Source: Martinezella calliandrae
Lineage (GTDB): Bacteria; Pseudomonadota; Alphaproteobacteria; Rhizobiales; Rhizobiaceae
Assembly: GCF_030272695.1 (NCBI RefSeq)
Contig: NZ_JARFYN010000069.1
Location: 1 to 33,335, forward strand
DNA: 33,335 nucleotides
Reading direction: 5' to 3'
Numbering within the stretch: position 1 is the stretch's first letter; every line of letters starts with the position of its first letter. The notes under the pieces are model-generated. The model saw only the letters and a list, made by a program, of their open reading frames with translations, ran no database searches and was not told the origin of the DNA. A program made the position numbers and the translations under genes. Of the stretch, positions 1-6,954 are shown piece by piece.

Positions 1-123
1 CGTTTTATCTTCGCATGGTCACTCTGGCGGCGCATGCATCAAGCGTCTGCAATGATCGCTCACTATAAATCAAGAGATCAAACGCAACTGTAGTACTAGG
101 CCGCAATTGTTTCGTTCGCCGTG

Positions 124-307
124 TTATGGAATTGGCCCCCCTCTCACTAGAAGAGCCCAAACAATGCGCGCCATCTTTTTGGGCCAGCGCAATGGCGGCG
201 ACCTTGTATGGCCTGCGCCTCAGTAACTCAGTCAGCCAGGCTGGGACCTTTGCGCCTCGATGTGCGTGCTGGATAACGGCGGACGCCCCCACAACCAAAA
301 GAGATCG
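124..307 (-). pseudogene. IS110-family transposase, C-terminal remnant
   Basis: Reading the minus strand from 307, the translation starts RSLLVVGASAVIQHAHRG and continues through PAWLTELLRRRPYKVAAIAL. This is the pattern I know from the C-terminal part of IS110/IS1111-type (Transposase_20) transposases. A TGA at 308-310 lies directly upstream in this frame and no N-terminal DEDD half is visible. After the residues ALAQK the frame slips by one base; the next frame continues the family pattern as MARIVWALLVRGG and stops at TAA (124-126). The copy is therefore truncated at its 5' end and frameshifted, and cannot be functional. I could not identify the element's ends. Confidence 0.7.
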
Positions 308-428
308 TCAAACCGGGTTTCCCATTTTTGAGAATCTGCCAAACCGGCTTTCAGGGCTGAACCGACGGTCTGTTCAGTCTGCGTTCCTCGCAGAGCCGGT
401 GCTCAAGGCCGCAGCTGAGGAAAGCCAC

Positions 429-767
429 TCATCGCAAAAAGCATTTTGAAGGCTGCCCAAATCCGCTTGGTGTGCAAATGTAGGCCGCCACCCCGAGATA
501 AATTGGTTTTACAAGTTTTGTAGAAGTCGCGTTTTGGCTCTTCGCCATTTCCTTTTTTGCATCAGACGGCTTCATGACATTGTGATAGCGCTGCTCTGCC
601 GAGATTGGTTGTGCGACAGCCATTTCTGTTGGCACGGCCGCGCAAACGGCGGCGAACGCGGCGGCCATCAATATATCCCGTAATAACTTCCAAGCGGATA
701 TTACTCTGAGTCTGCCTTTGGGCGTCTCAGATGGCAGGAAAATCCAATTTTCACTTTCAACACACAT
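429..767 (-). CDS. small secreted hypothetical protein
   Basis: A protein of about 112 residues with no function I recognise. It has a basic stretch (KGRLRVISAWKLLRD), then a hydrophobic segment (ILMAAAFAAVCAAV) and an Ala/Gln cleavage-like region (AVAQ), which together look like a signal peptide. The mature part is short and has two cysteines near the end (YICTPSGFGQ and KCFLR), possibly a disulfide. I recall similar small periplasmic proteins in rhizobia with this Cys-containing tail. The start is uncertain: ATG at 767 has a GGGAG about nine bases upstream, while ATG at 668 would leave only a minimal leader. It lies alone between IS debris and the ABC-transporter locus. Confidence 0.5.
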   Translation of the reverse strand: MCVESENWIFLPSETPKGRLRVISAWKLLRDILMAAAFAAVCAAVPTEMAVAQPISAEQRYHNVMKPSDAKKEMAKSQNATSTKLVKPIYLGVAAYICTPSGFGQPSKCFLR

Positions 768-977
768 CCCAGACGACTCCCAGACTTCGACAGGTGAGCG
801 TTTTAATACGAGATGTATTTCAGGGCATTTAACGCGGCAGATTCGACGCAACACGTCTATTGGAATTTTGATCCGAACGGGCCATGCTCGGATGCCGATA
901 CACTACAATACGGCTCCCGGCGCGACTGTAGCCTCGGGAGACTTGGCTGTCACAAAAATCTTCGAGTTCGCCTCTTT

Positions 978-1004
978 GGGGCGACCGGCTTATCCGGTCG
1001 CCCC
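978..1004. terminator. strong GC hairpin downstream of the sugar-binding protein gene
   Basis: A perfect 11-bp inverted repeat (GGGGCGACCGG, loop CTTAT, then its complement) lies about 70 bases after the stop of the minus-strand binding-protein gene. Neither side is followed by a clear U-run, so it may be a weak terminator or a 3'-end stabiliser of the mRNA. The rest of the 768-1076 gap holds nothing I could identify. Confidence 0.5.
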
Positions 1005-1076
1005 AGTCACCTCTTCCACTCCAGCGGGACATCGTCAACCGGAGCGTGGGGACATATCGTGCTCCGGTTGCAGCTT

Positions 1077-2066
1077 TTATTTCTGAATGCAGGTATCGAC
1101 GGTGTCCTTCGTGCATTCATCGAGCCCGGTGAAGACTGGATCTGCCACCTTCTTGCCGGCAATCAGGTCCATCATTACGCTCGGCGCCTTGTAACCCATC
1201 TCGAACGGCCGTTGGCCGACGAGCGCCGTCACCAAGCCTTCCTTGGCAATCGCCACTTCGTCACCGATTGTGTCCGCGGCGCCAATCACAAACTTGTTCT
1301 TGCCGATCTTATCGGCCATCGGTTTGAACAAATCACGATAGGGTTGCGGTGCGCCAAACAGCGGCCAGCCACCCATGATGCCAAAGGCGACAAGATCTGG
1401 ATTTGCTGCCAGGATGTCCGTCATCGCCTGGACCCCCTTGGCGCCGTCGTCATTGGTGAACACCGGGCAACCTGCGACTTCCGTCCAGCCGCCCTCACCC
1501 TTCAGTGCGGTAAGACCTTTCTTACCTGTCAGCGTATCACGCATCCCCTGTGCACGGCGAAGGATATTGTCGGCACCGGGATTGCCTTCGATCGTGCAGA
1601 TCTTGCCGCCGCTCGGCATGGCCTTCTTGATATAGTCACCGATGCGCGCACCCATCAGGTAGTTGTCGGTTCCAAGGTAGGTCTTGCGCAGCGCTGAGTC
1701 CTCGGCCGCCAAGTCAGCGTCGACCGTCATCACCGGAACCTTAGGATTGGACGTCTTCAGCGTCTGGGCGATGAGCTTGGCGTTTGACGGCGATATGGCT
1801 ATCGCTGCTGTTTCGGCCTTGCCCAACACGTCTTGAACGATCTGCGCCTCACCGGCCTCGTCAGAGGTCGAGGCCGGACCAGTGTAGAAACATTCGTATT
1901 CGGAGTTCGCGTTTTCCTTGTTCCACTTCTGGCAACCCTGGTTGATTGCTTCGAAGAAGGGGTTGTCCAAACCCTTCACGACGATGACAAGCTGTTTCTT
2001 GGCTGCCAGGGTTTGCCCGGCGGTAAGCGCCAATACCGCGACTGTAAGCAACAATGCCTTCCTCAT
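1077..2066 (-). CDS. sugar ABC transporter substrate-binding protein
   Basis: Periplasmic binding protein (329 aa) of the ribose/galactose-type family (Peripla_BP_4), which captures a sugar for an ABC importer. The N-terminus is a clear Sec signal peptide (MRKALLLTVAVLALTAG...), with probable cleavage after TLA. The mature protein begins KKQLVIVVKGLDNPFF, the usual first beta-strand of the fold, and IGAADTIGDEVA near the end resembles the family's ligand-side region. The ATG at 2066 is chosen over an upstream in-frame start because AGGGAGGAA lies just before it and it gives a clean leader. The gene follows the epimerase gene by 46 bases on the same strand. The likely partners are the divergent ATPase and permease at 3334-5114. 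The substrate cannot be read from the sequence. Confidence 0.9.
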   Translation of the reverse strand: MRKALLLTVAVLALTAGQTLAAKKQLVIVVKGLDNPFFEAINQGCQKWNKENANSEYECFYTGPASTSDEAGEAQIVQDVLGKAETAAIAISPSNAKLIAQTLKTSNPKVPVMTVDADLAAEDSALRKTYLGTDNYLMGARIGDYIKKAMPSGGKICTIEGNPGADNILRRAQGMRDTLTGKKGLTALKGEGGWTEVAGCPVFTNDDGAKGVQAMTDILAANPDLVAFGIMGGWPLFGAPQPYRDLFKPMADKIGKNKFVIGAADTIGDEVAIAKEGLVTALVGQRPFEMGYKAPSVMMDLIAGKKVADPVFTGLDECTKDTVDTCIQK

Positions 2067-2112
2067 GGCTTCCTCCCTTTGAAAAAGGCGGGCGCTACTG
2101 CCCGCCACGTGA

Positions 2113-3093
2113 TCAACCCGGATACCAGACGATGCGCGGATCCTCCTCCGAGCGCTCGTATTCCCAGGCCGAGTCGATAAGCATTTCCAGATCGTAAACC
2201 GGGCTCCAGTTCAGCAGGTACTTGGCCTTGCTGTTGTCCATCCAGTTCGAATGGAACTGGCTAGCTATATCAACGGAAGCGAGGCCACGTGTGTGCGCGA
2301 GATAGGCTGCGACTTCGCCATAATCGACCGGTCGATCCATGCAGATGTTGAAAAGCTCGCCCTTCGTGCACGGATTGTCGATGACAGAAAGGATCGCCGA
2401 GGAAAGGTCTTCGACGTGAACGAAATTGCGCTTCAACGGCCGTCCGTCCGCGTCGCGCAGCAGGGGAACCGTGCCGTCCTTGGCATAACGCTCCGCATCT
2501 GCCCGCGGGACATACGTCTTCCAATCAGGTCCGCCGAAAACGTCGTTGCCGAACGACAGCGTGAACTTGAAGTCATCCTTTTCCATAATCCAGGGCGCGC
2601 GCAGGCAGCAGCCGTTGAGGCCGTATTGGATGCCGAATTGCTCCAGCATCACCTCTTCCAGCACTTTCGAAAGTGCGTAGCAGCCCGGATAGGCCCGGTG
2701 CGGCGTAGTTTCGGTCATGGGCGCTTCGTGGCGATAGTAGAAATGGCCGATCCCGGCGTCGCCGCCGATGAGGATGAACTGGCGCGCAGTGGCGCTGGTG
2801 CGAAAATGCTCGAGCAGCCAGAAAAGCCCCTTGACTGCGACGTCCATGACGTCGGCGGGCGTTTCCTTGCACGTCGCGAGATGCACGACATGGGTGACAC
2901 CGGTAAGCGCTGTGGCCACTGTTTTTCGGTCGGCGATCGAGCCGCGTGTAACCTCAACCCGCTCTGTTTCCGGGCACGTGCGATTATGGCAAAGCGCGCG
3001 GATGCGCGCCTTTGAAAAACGTGAATCGTCCAGCAACCGGGCAATAAAGTGCCGCCCGACCTTACCCGTTGCGCCGGTGACAAGGATTAACAT
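2113..3093 (-). CDS. NAD-dependent epimerase/dehydratase family protein
   Basis: Extended short-chain dehydrogenase of 326 aa, presumably acting on a sugar or sugar derivative in the cytoplasm. The N-terminal Rossmann motif is GATGKVG at about residues 7-13, and the catalytic YALSK (YxxxK) lies at about residue 140. The later part carries NFVHVEDLSSAI, the usual epimerase/dehydratase region near the substrate pocket. The start at 3093 is preceded by a GGAGGGGGAG-like ribosome site. It is the first gene of a two-gene minus-strand unit with the binding protein, so its substrate is probably the transported sugar or a product of it. Whether it is an epimerase, dehydratase or dehydrogenase cannot be told from the sequence. 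Confidence 0.85.
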   Translation of the reverse strand: MLILVTGATGKVGRHFIARLLDDSRFSKARIRALCHNRTCPETERVEVTRGSIADRKTVATALTGVTHVVHLATCKETPADVMDVAVKGLFWLLEHFRTSATARQFILIGGDAGIGHFYYRHEAPMTETTPHRAYPGCYALSKVLEEVMLEQFGIQYGLNGCCLRAPWIMEKDDFKFTLSFGNDVFGGPDWKTYVPRADAERYAKDGTVPLLRDADGRPLKRNFVHVEDLSSAILSVIDNPCTKGELFNICMDRPVDYGEVAAYLAHTRGLASVDIASQFHSNWMDNSKAKYLLNWSPVYDLEMLIDSAWEYERSEEDPRIVWYPG

Positions 3094-3144
3094 GCTCCCC
3101 CTCCGCCACAGCTAATATACAGATATCCCCGCGCGTCAGCGGAA

Positions 3145-3155
3145 TTGTACTACAA
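3145..3155. promoter_or_regulatory. candidate GntR-type operator
   Basis: TTGTA-C-TACAA is a perfect 11-bp palindrome. A second half-site, TTGTAG, lies at 3164-3169 and forms an inverted repeat with CTACAA at 3150-3155. The GTA/TAC core fits the FadR-subfamily GntR pattern. It sits in the divergent gap between the epimerase/binding-protein unit and the ATPase/permease unit, where one regulator could control both. No GntR gene is in the window. Confidence 0.45.
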
Positions 3156-3333
3156 ATCAATAATTGTAGGGAAGACAGTAAATTAGGAACATCTGATTGA
3201 CGATTTCGCGCGGTTCTGAGTAAATATTGGCAACGCCTGCCGGAGAAGAAACCGGCAAGCGAAACGCAGCTCAAATCGAAACGAATATATTCGGGAAAGA
3301 GCGAGCCTGCGACTTTGGGAGGCTAGACGGCTG

Positions 3334-4074
3334 GTGGCAGTTCTTGAGCTTGCCAACATCTCAAAACATTTCGGCGCCATCCAGGCGGTCAACGATGTTT
3401 CGTTTTCATTGCACGCGGGAGAAGTCGTTGGGCTGATGGGCGACAACGGCGCCGGCAAGTCAACGCTGGTCAAGATGATCGCCGGCAACTTTCGGCCGAG
3501 CCACGGCACAATGAGCCTCAATGGCGAGGATCTTATCCTGTATCGGCCGGTTGAAGCACGACAGCGCGGCATCGAAATCGTCTACCAGGATCTCGCTCTC
3601 TGCAACAATCTGACGGCTGCCGCAAACGTCTTTCTGGGGCGCGAGCTTCGTCTCGGTCTCGGCCCGCTGCGGATCCTCGACTACAAGGCGATGTACAAAC
3701 GCGCCGGCGAAATTTTCAAGGAGCTGAAATCCGAGACGCGCCCACGCGACCTCGTGAAGCAGATGTCTGGCGGCCAGCGGCAGGCAGTGGCGATCGCCCG
3801 CACGATGCTGGCGGAGGCAAAGCTCGTGCTCATGGATGAACCAACCGCCGCCATTTCCGTTCGGCAGGTGGCTGAAGTGCTGGCTCTGATCCGCCAACTG
3901 CGGGACCGTGGTATCGCGGTTATCCTGATCAGCCATCGCATGCCGGATGTCTTTTCCGTCGCGGATCGGGTGATTGTCATGCGGCGCGGGCGGAAAGTCG
4001 CCGACAAACCGATCGCGGCGAGTTCCCCCGAGGAAGTCACAGGGCTCATCACCGGCGCGATCGAGCAAGTATAA
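3334..4074 (+). CDS. sugar ABC transporter ATP-binding protein
   Basis: Cytoplasmic ATPase subunit (246 aa) of a sugar importer of the FrcA/RbsA class, but with a single ATPase domain. Walker A is GDNGAGKST at about residues 36-44, the signature is MSGGQRQAVAIART, Walker B is LVLMDEPTAA, and the switch histidine follows in LISHRM. The start is GTG at 3334, with a GGGAGG about 11 bases upstream; no ATG fits the conserved N-terminus MAVLELANISKHFGAI. The permease gene begins 41 bases after the stop. Presumably two copies of this subunit serve the permease dimer. Confidence 0.92.
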   Translation: MAVLELANISKHFGAIQAVNDVSFSLHAGEVVGLMGDNGAGKSTLVKMIAGNFRPSHGTMSLNGEDLILYRPVEARQRGIEIVYQDLALCNNLTAAANVFLGRELRLGLGPLRILDYKAMYKRAGEIFKELKSETRPRDLVKQMSGGQRQAVAIARTMLAEAKLVLMDEPTAAISVRQVAEVLALIRQLRDRGIAVILISHRMPDVFSVADRVIVMRRGRKVADKPIAASSPEEVTGLITGAIEQV

Positions 4075-4115
4075 TCAATAGGCCGTGCCGGTATCGAAAG
4101 CAGCGAAGGTCGACC

Positions 4116-5114
4116 ATGGCAATCACTCTTGATCAGACGATCGCACATAAACAGCGAAGTTTCCTCGCCTCCATATTCGGCAGCCAGACGTTTTGGGTGA
4201 TGATCGCCGTCATCCTTGCTTGCATTTTCCTGTCATTCGCTACCAGTTCGTTCGCAACGTCCACCAACCTCTACAACATCACCCGCAATGTCACCTTCGT
4301 GGCGATCATCGCGCTTGGCATGACGCTCGTGATCATCACGGGCGGCATCGATCTGTCTGTCGGCTCCGTACTTTGCCTTTGCAGCATGGTGCTCGCGGTC
4401 GTCATGCATGCCGGTTACGGGATATTGACGGGCATCGCCGCGTCCATTGGTACGGCCCTTGTCGTGGGGGCCTTCAACGGCGTCATGATCGCCTATGTCG
4501 GCTTTCCGCCGTTCGTCGTCACGCTCGGTATGCTGTCGATCGCCCGCAGCCTGGCAATGGTCGCGTCCAACAACACCGTCGTTTTTCAATTCGGACCGGA
4601 CCACGACAAGCTTCTCTCGCTCGGCGGCGGCGCCTGGCTCTTCGGCATTGCAAATCCCGTGATCTACATGATCGTACTGGCACTCCTGACTGGCTTCGTG
4701 CTGCGCTGGACCAGATTCGGTCGCTACGTTTTTGCCATCGGTGGCAATGAGTATGCCGCCACGCTGACCGGTGTTCCCGTGCGAACGATCAAAGTCGCCG
4801 TTTATATGCTTTCCGCTTTGTCGGCCGGCGTCGCTGGTATCGTTCAAACCGGCTGGCTTGGTGCCGTCACCACCAACATCGGCGCCGGGATGGAACTGCA
4901 GGTGATCGCCGCCGCCGTCATCGGCGGAGCCAATCTTGCCGGTGGCGCCGGCACCGCCTTCGGCGCGCTTGTCGGCGCCGCGCTGATCGAAGTGATCCGC
5001 AACAGTCTCGGCCTGCTCGGCATCAACGCCTTCTGGCAAGGCACGTTCATCGGCGGGGCGATCGTGCTTGCCGTCCTGTTCGACCGCATCCGCAACTTTC
5101 AACAGAGCGAATAG
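4116..5114 (+). CDS. sugar ABC transporter permease
   Basis: Inner-membrane permease (332 aa) of the ribose/fructose type (BPD_transp_2, RbsC/FrcC-like). The family hallmark GGIDLSVGSVL is present at about residues 71-81, and the typical C-terminal stretch VIAAAVIGGANLAGGAGT at about 263-280. Long hydrophobic segments run throughout, consistent with 8-10 membrane helices. The ATG at 4116 has GAAGG seven bases upstream. It is co-directional with the ATPase gene and probably completes the importer whose binding protein is encoded at 1077-2066. Confidence 0.92.
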   Translation: MAITLDQTIAHKQRSFLASIFGSQTFWVMIAVILACIFLSFATSSFATSTNLYNITRNVTFVAIIALGMTLVIITGGIDLSVGSVLCLCSMVLAVVMHAGYGILTGIAASIGTALVVGAFNGVMIAYVGFPPFVVTLGMLSIARSLAMVASNNTVVFQFGPDHDKLLSLGGGAWLFGIANPVIYMIVLALLTGFVLRWTRFGRYVFAIGGNEYAATLTGVPVRTIKVAVYMLSALSAGVAGIVQTGWLGAVTTNIGAGMELQVIAAAVIGGANLAGGAGTAFGALVGAALIEVIRNSLGLLGINAFWQGTFIGGAIVLAVLFDRIRNFQQSE

Positions 5115-5282
5115 GGACCCTGCGACGGAACCTTCAACCTTGATGGGAGATGAGCCGATCGTCAATTTAAACCAGAAGTTCCGCTTACGGCGCCACCAAG
5201 CAGAGCTCTGCGAGAAGACCATGGAAAATGCGGTACGGGAGAGCCTGTAAAAAGCAGTTCTAATCCAGCCTGGGAGGATAAT

Positions 5283-5492
5283 ATGAGCGATCACGTCTAT
5301 AAGAAGGTCGAACTTATCGGCAGTTCCAAGACCTCGGTGACCGAGGCTATCGAAACAGCGATTTCGCGAGCCTCGAAAACCATGAGAAACCTCGAATGGT
5401 TCGAAGTGGAGCAGATCAGAGGGCATATCAAGGATGGCGAGATAGCGCACTATCAGGTGGTGGTGAAGGTCGGTTTTCGCATCGATGATTGA
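5283..5492 (+). CDS. dodecin, flavin-binding protein
   Basis: A 69-residue protein matching the dodecin family: small dodecameric flavin stores that bind pairs of riboflavin, FMN or related flavins. It has the expected length and pattern (HVYKKVELIGSS, then EAIETAISRAS, then LEWFEVEQIRGHI). Trp39, in the position of the flavin-stacking tryptophan, and Gln58, in the position of the flavin-contacting glutamine, are both present. GGGAGG lies just upstream of the ATG. It follows the permease gene by 168 bases on the same strand, so co-transcription is possible but unproven. A link to flavin-using enzymes nearby, such as the FAD subunit at 9240, is only a guess. Confidence 0.9.
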   Translation: MSDHVYKKVELIGSSKTSVTEAIETAISRASKTMRNLEWFEVEQIRGHIKDGEIAHYQVVVKVGFRIDD

Positions 5493-5703
5493 TGCATGCG
5501 CGACACGGTTCCTTGCGGAACTTAAAGCCGTGGATTAATAACTGAATGCAACGAAATTAATCGAAAGCAAGCCGGCCGCGTCGACGCCGACCAAGCTGAA
5601 ACACGGCCGCTACCCCTCACCGGTAGCGCCCGCATGCAATCGATCCGCACTGGAGCCGCCGCGCCGGCGAGTTCCAATTTTCAAGAAGGCTGAAATGCCG
5701 CGG

Positions 5704-6693
5704 TCAAAATCGCTGCGGAGCGGCCGGCTTGTTTTGAGCAATGGCGTCAATGCGAGCCAACACCTCAGGGGTCAGCTTGTCTTTGTGTGCCAGCGTGGCC
5801 AGGTTGTCCTCGAGTTGGCTCATACGCGATGCGCCGAGGATCACCGTCGACACATTGCGGTTGGAAAGGCACCAGAGCAAAGCGAGATGGGTGATCGAAA
5901 TGCCGACCTCGTCCGCGAGATCAGCCAATTCCGCCACCTGTGCAAGCCGAGCCCGGCCGGCCTCGCTCGTCCACCGTTCCTTCAGCCATTCATAACCGGG
6001 CAAGTTCATGCGGCTGTCGTTGGGCACTCCCTTGTTGTACTTGCCGGTCAGAACGCCCGATGCAAGCGGGGACCAAATCGTCGTACCTAAGCCGATCAGA
6101 TCGTAAAGCGGCAGGTAATCGCCTTCAACCTTCTGGCGCTCGAAAATATTGTATTGCGGCTGCTCCATCGTCGGAGGCGTGATCCGCAGATCACGGGCCA
6201 CCGCATAGGCTTCAGTCAATTGCTGGGCTGACCATTCCGACGTGCCCCAGTAGAGAATCTTGCCCTGGGTGACGAGATCGTGCATCGCACGTACGGTTTC
6301 TTCGATCGGAGTATCGATGTCAGGCCGGTGGCAAAAATAAAGGTCGAGATAATCCACCTGCAGGCGCTTCAGCGCAGCATGAGCGGCGTCTGTAACATGC
6401 TTGCGCGACAGGCCTCTTTGCGTCGGTTTCTGACCGCCCCAAAACACCTTGCTGGAAACGATGAAGCTGTCCCGGCTCCAACCGAGCGTTTTCAGCGCTT
6501 CGCCCATGACGATTTCGGATTTTCCGCTCTCATAACCCTCGGCATTGTCAAAGAAATTGATGCCATTGTCATAGGCGTAGGCCATCAGACTGACGGCATC
6601 ACTGCCCTCGACCTGCCTGCCAAAGGTAACCCACGATCCGAACGAGAACTCGCTGACCTTCAGGCCGGATTTTCCAAGGCGACGATATTCCAT
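5704..6693 (-). CDS. aldo/keto reductase (Kv-beta-like/YghZ type)
   Basis: NADPH-dependent carbonyl reductase of 329 aa. The tetrad residues are visible: Asp and Tyr in NFFDNAEGYESGKSE, Lys in IVSSKVFWGG, and His in LDLYFCHRPD. The C-terminal cofactor region is VSTVILGASRMSQLEDNL. The beginning MEYRRLGKSGLKVSEFSFG is the standard N-terminus of the AKR6-like subgroup, so ATG at 6693 is preferred over an ORF start 90 bases upstream; AGGAA precedes it. The natural aldehyde or ketone substrate is unknown. The gene lies 261 bases downstream of the molybdenum oxidoreductase operon on the same strand; that gap holds no gene I recognise. Confidence 0.9.
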   Translation of the reverse strand: MEYRRLGKSGLKVSEFSFGSWVTFGRQVEGSDAVSLMAYAYDNGINFFDNAEGYESGKSEIVMGEALKTLGWSRDSFIVSSKVFWGGQKPTQRGLSRKHVTDAAHAALKRLQVDYLDLYFCHRPDIDTPIEETVRAMHDLVTQGKILYWGTSEWSAQQLTEAYAVARDLRITPPTMEQPQYNIFERQKVEGDYLPLYDLIGLGTTIWSPLASGVLTGKYNKGVPNDSRMNLPGYEWLKERWTSEAGRARLAQVAELADLADEVGISITHLALLWCLSNRNVSTVILGASRMSQLEDNLATLAHKDKLTPEVLARIDAIAQNKPAAPQRF

Positions 6694-6954
6694 AGCGCAA
6701 ATTCCTAGAGACAACAGATGGGGCACCATAGGCCCATGGCGACAGCAAAGACAACCGCCTTCCTCCAATAGGCCCGCAAGCAATGGCGCCAGGCATTGAC
6801 GCTCTGGCCCAGATGTATAATCGCCCGGTCATACTGCAGGTCTGGAGGACCTGACCAGAGACGAGACCCCTTGCTTGCCTTCAGGCCGTCTCTCGCCACA
6901 AAAGCCAGGGATGATAGAATCCAGACACAGGCCCCATCATCCTCGGCTGTGCGG

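Noticed and set aside
5126..5150. GGAAC upstream of dodecin as a possible EcfG -35 box
   Set aside because: No CGTT follows at 16-17 bases, so the promoter consensus is not met.
4233..5450. A 405-residue open frame on the minus strand opposite the permease gene
   Set aside because: It is antisense to a clear permease with strong family motifs. Its product is low-complexity His/Asp/Arg-rich, typical of the mirror frame of GC-rich genes.
5609..5627. GCTACC-N7-GGTAGC hairpin after the dodecin gene
   Set aside because: Only a 6-bp stem and no U-run on either strand; not enough to call a terminator.
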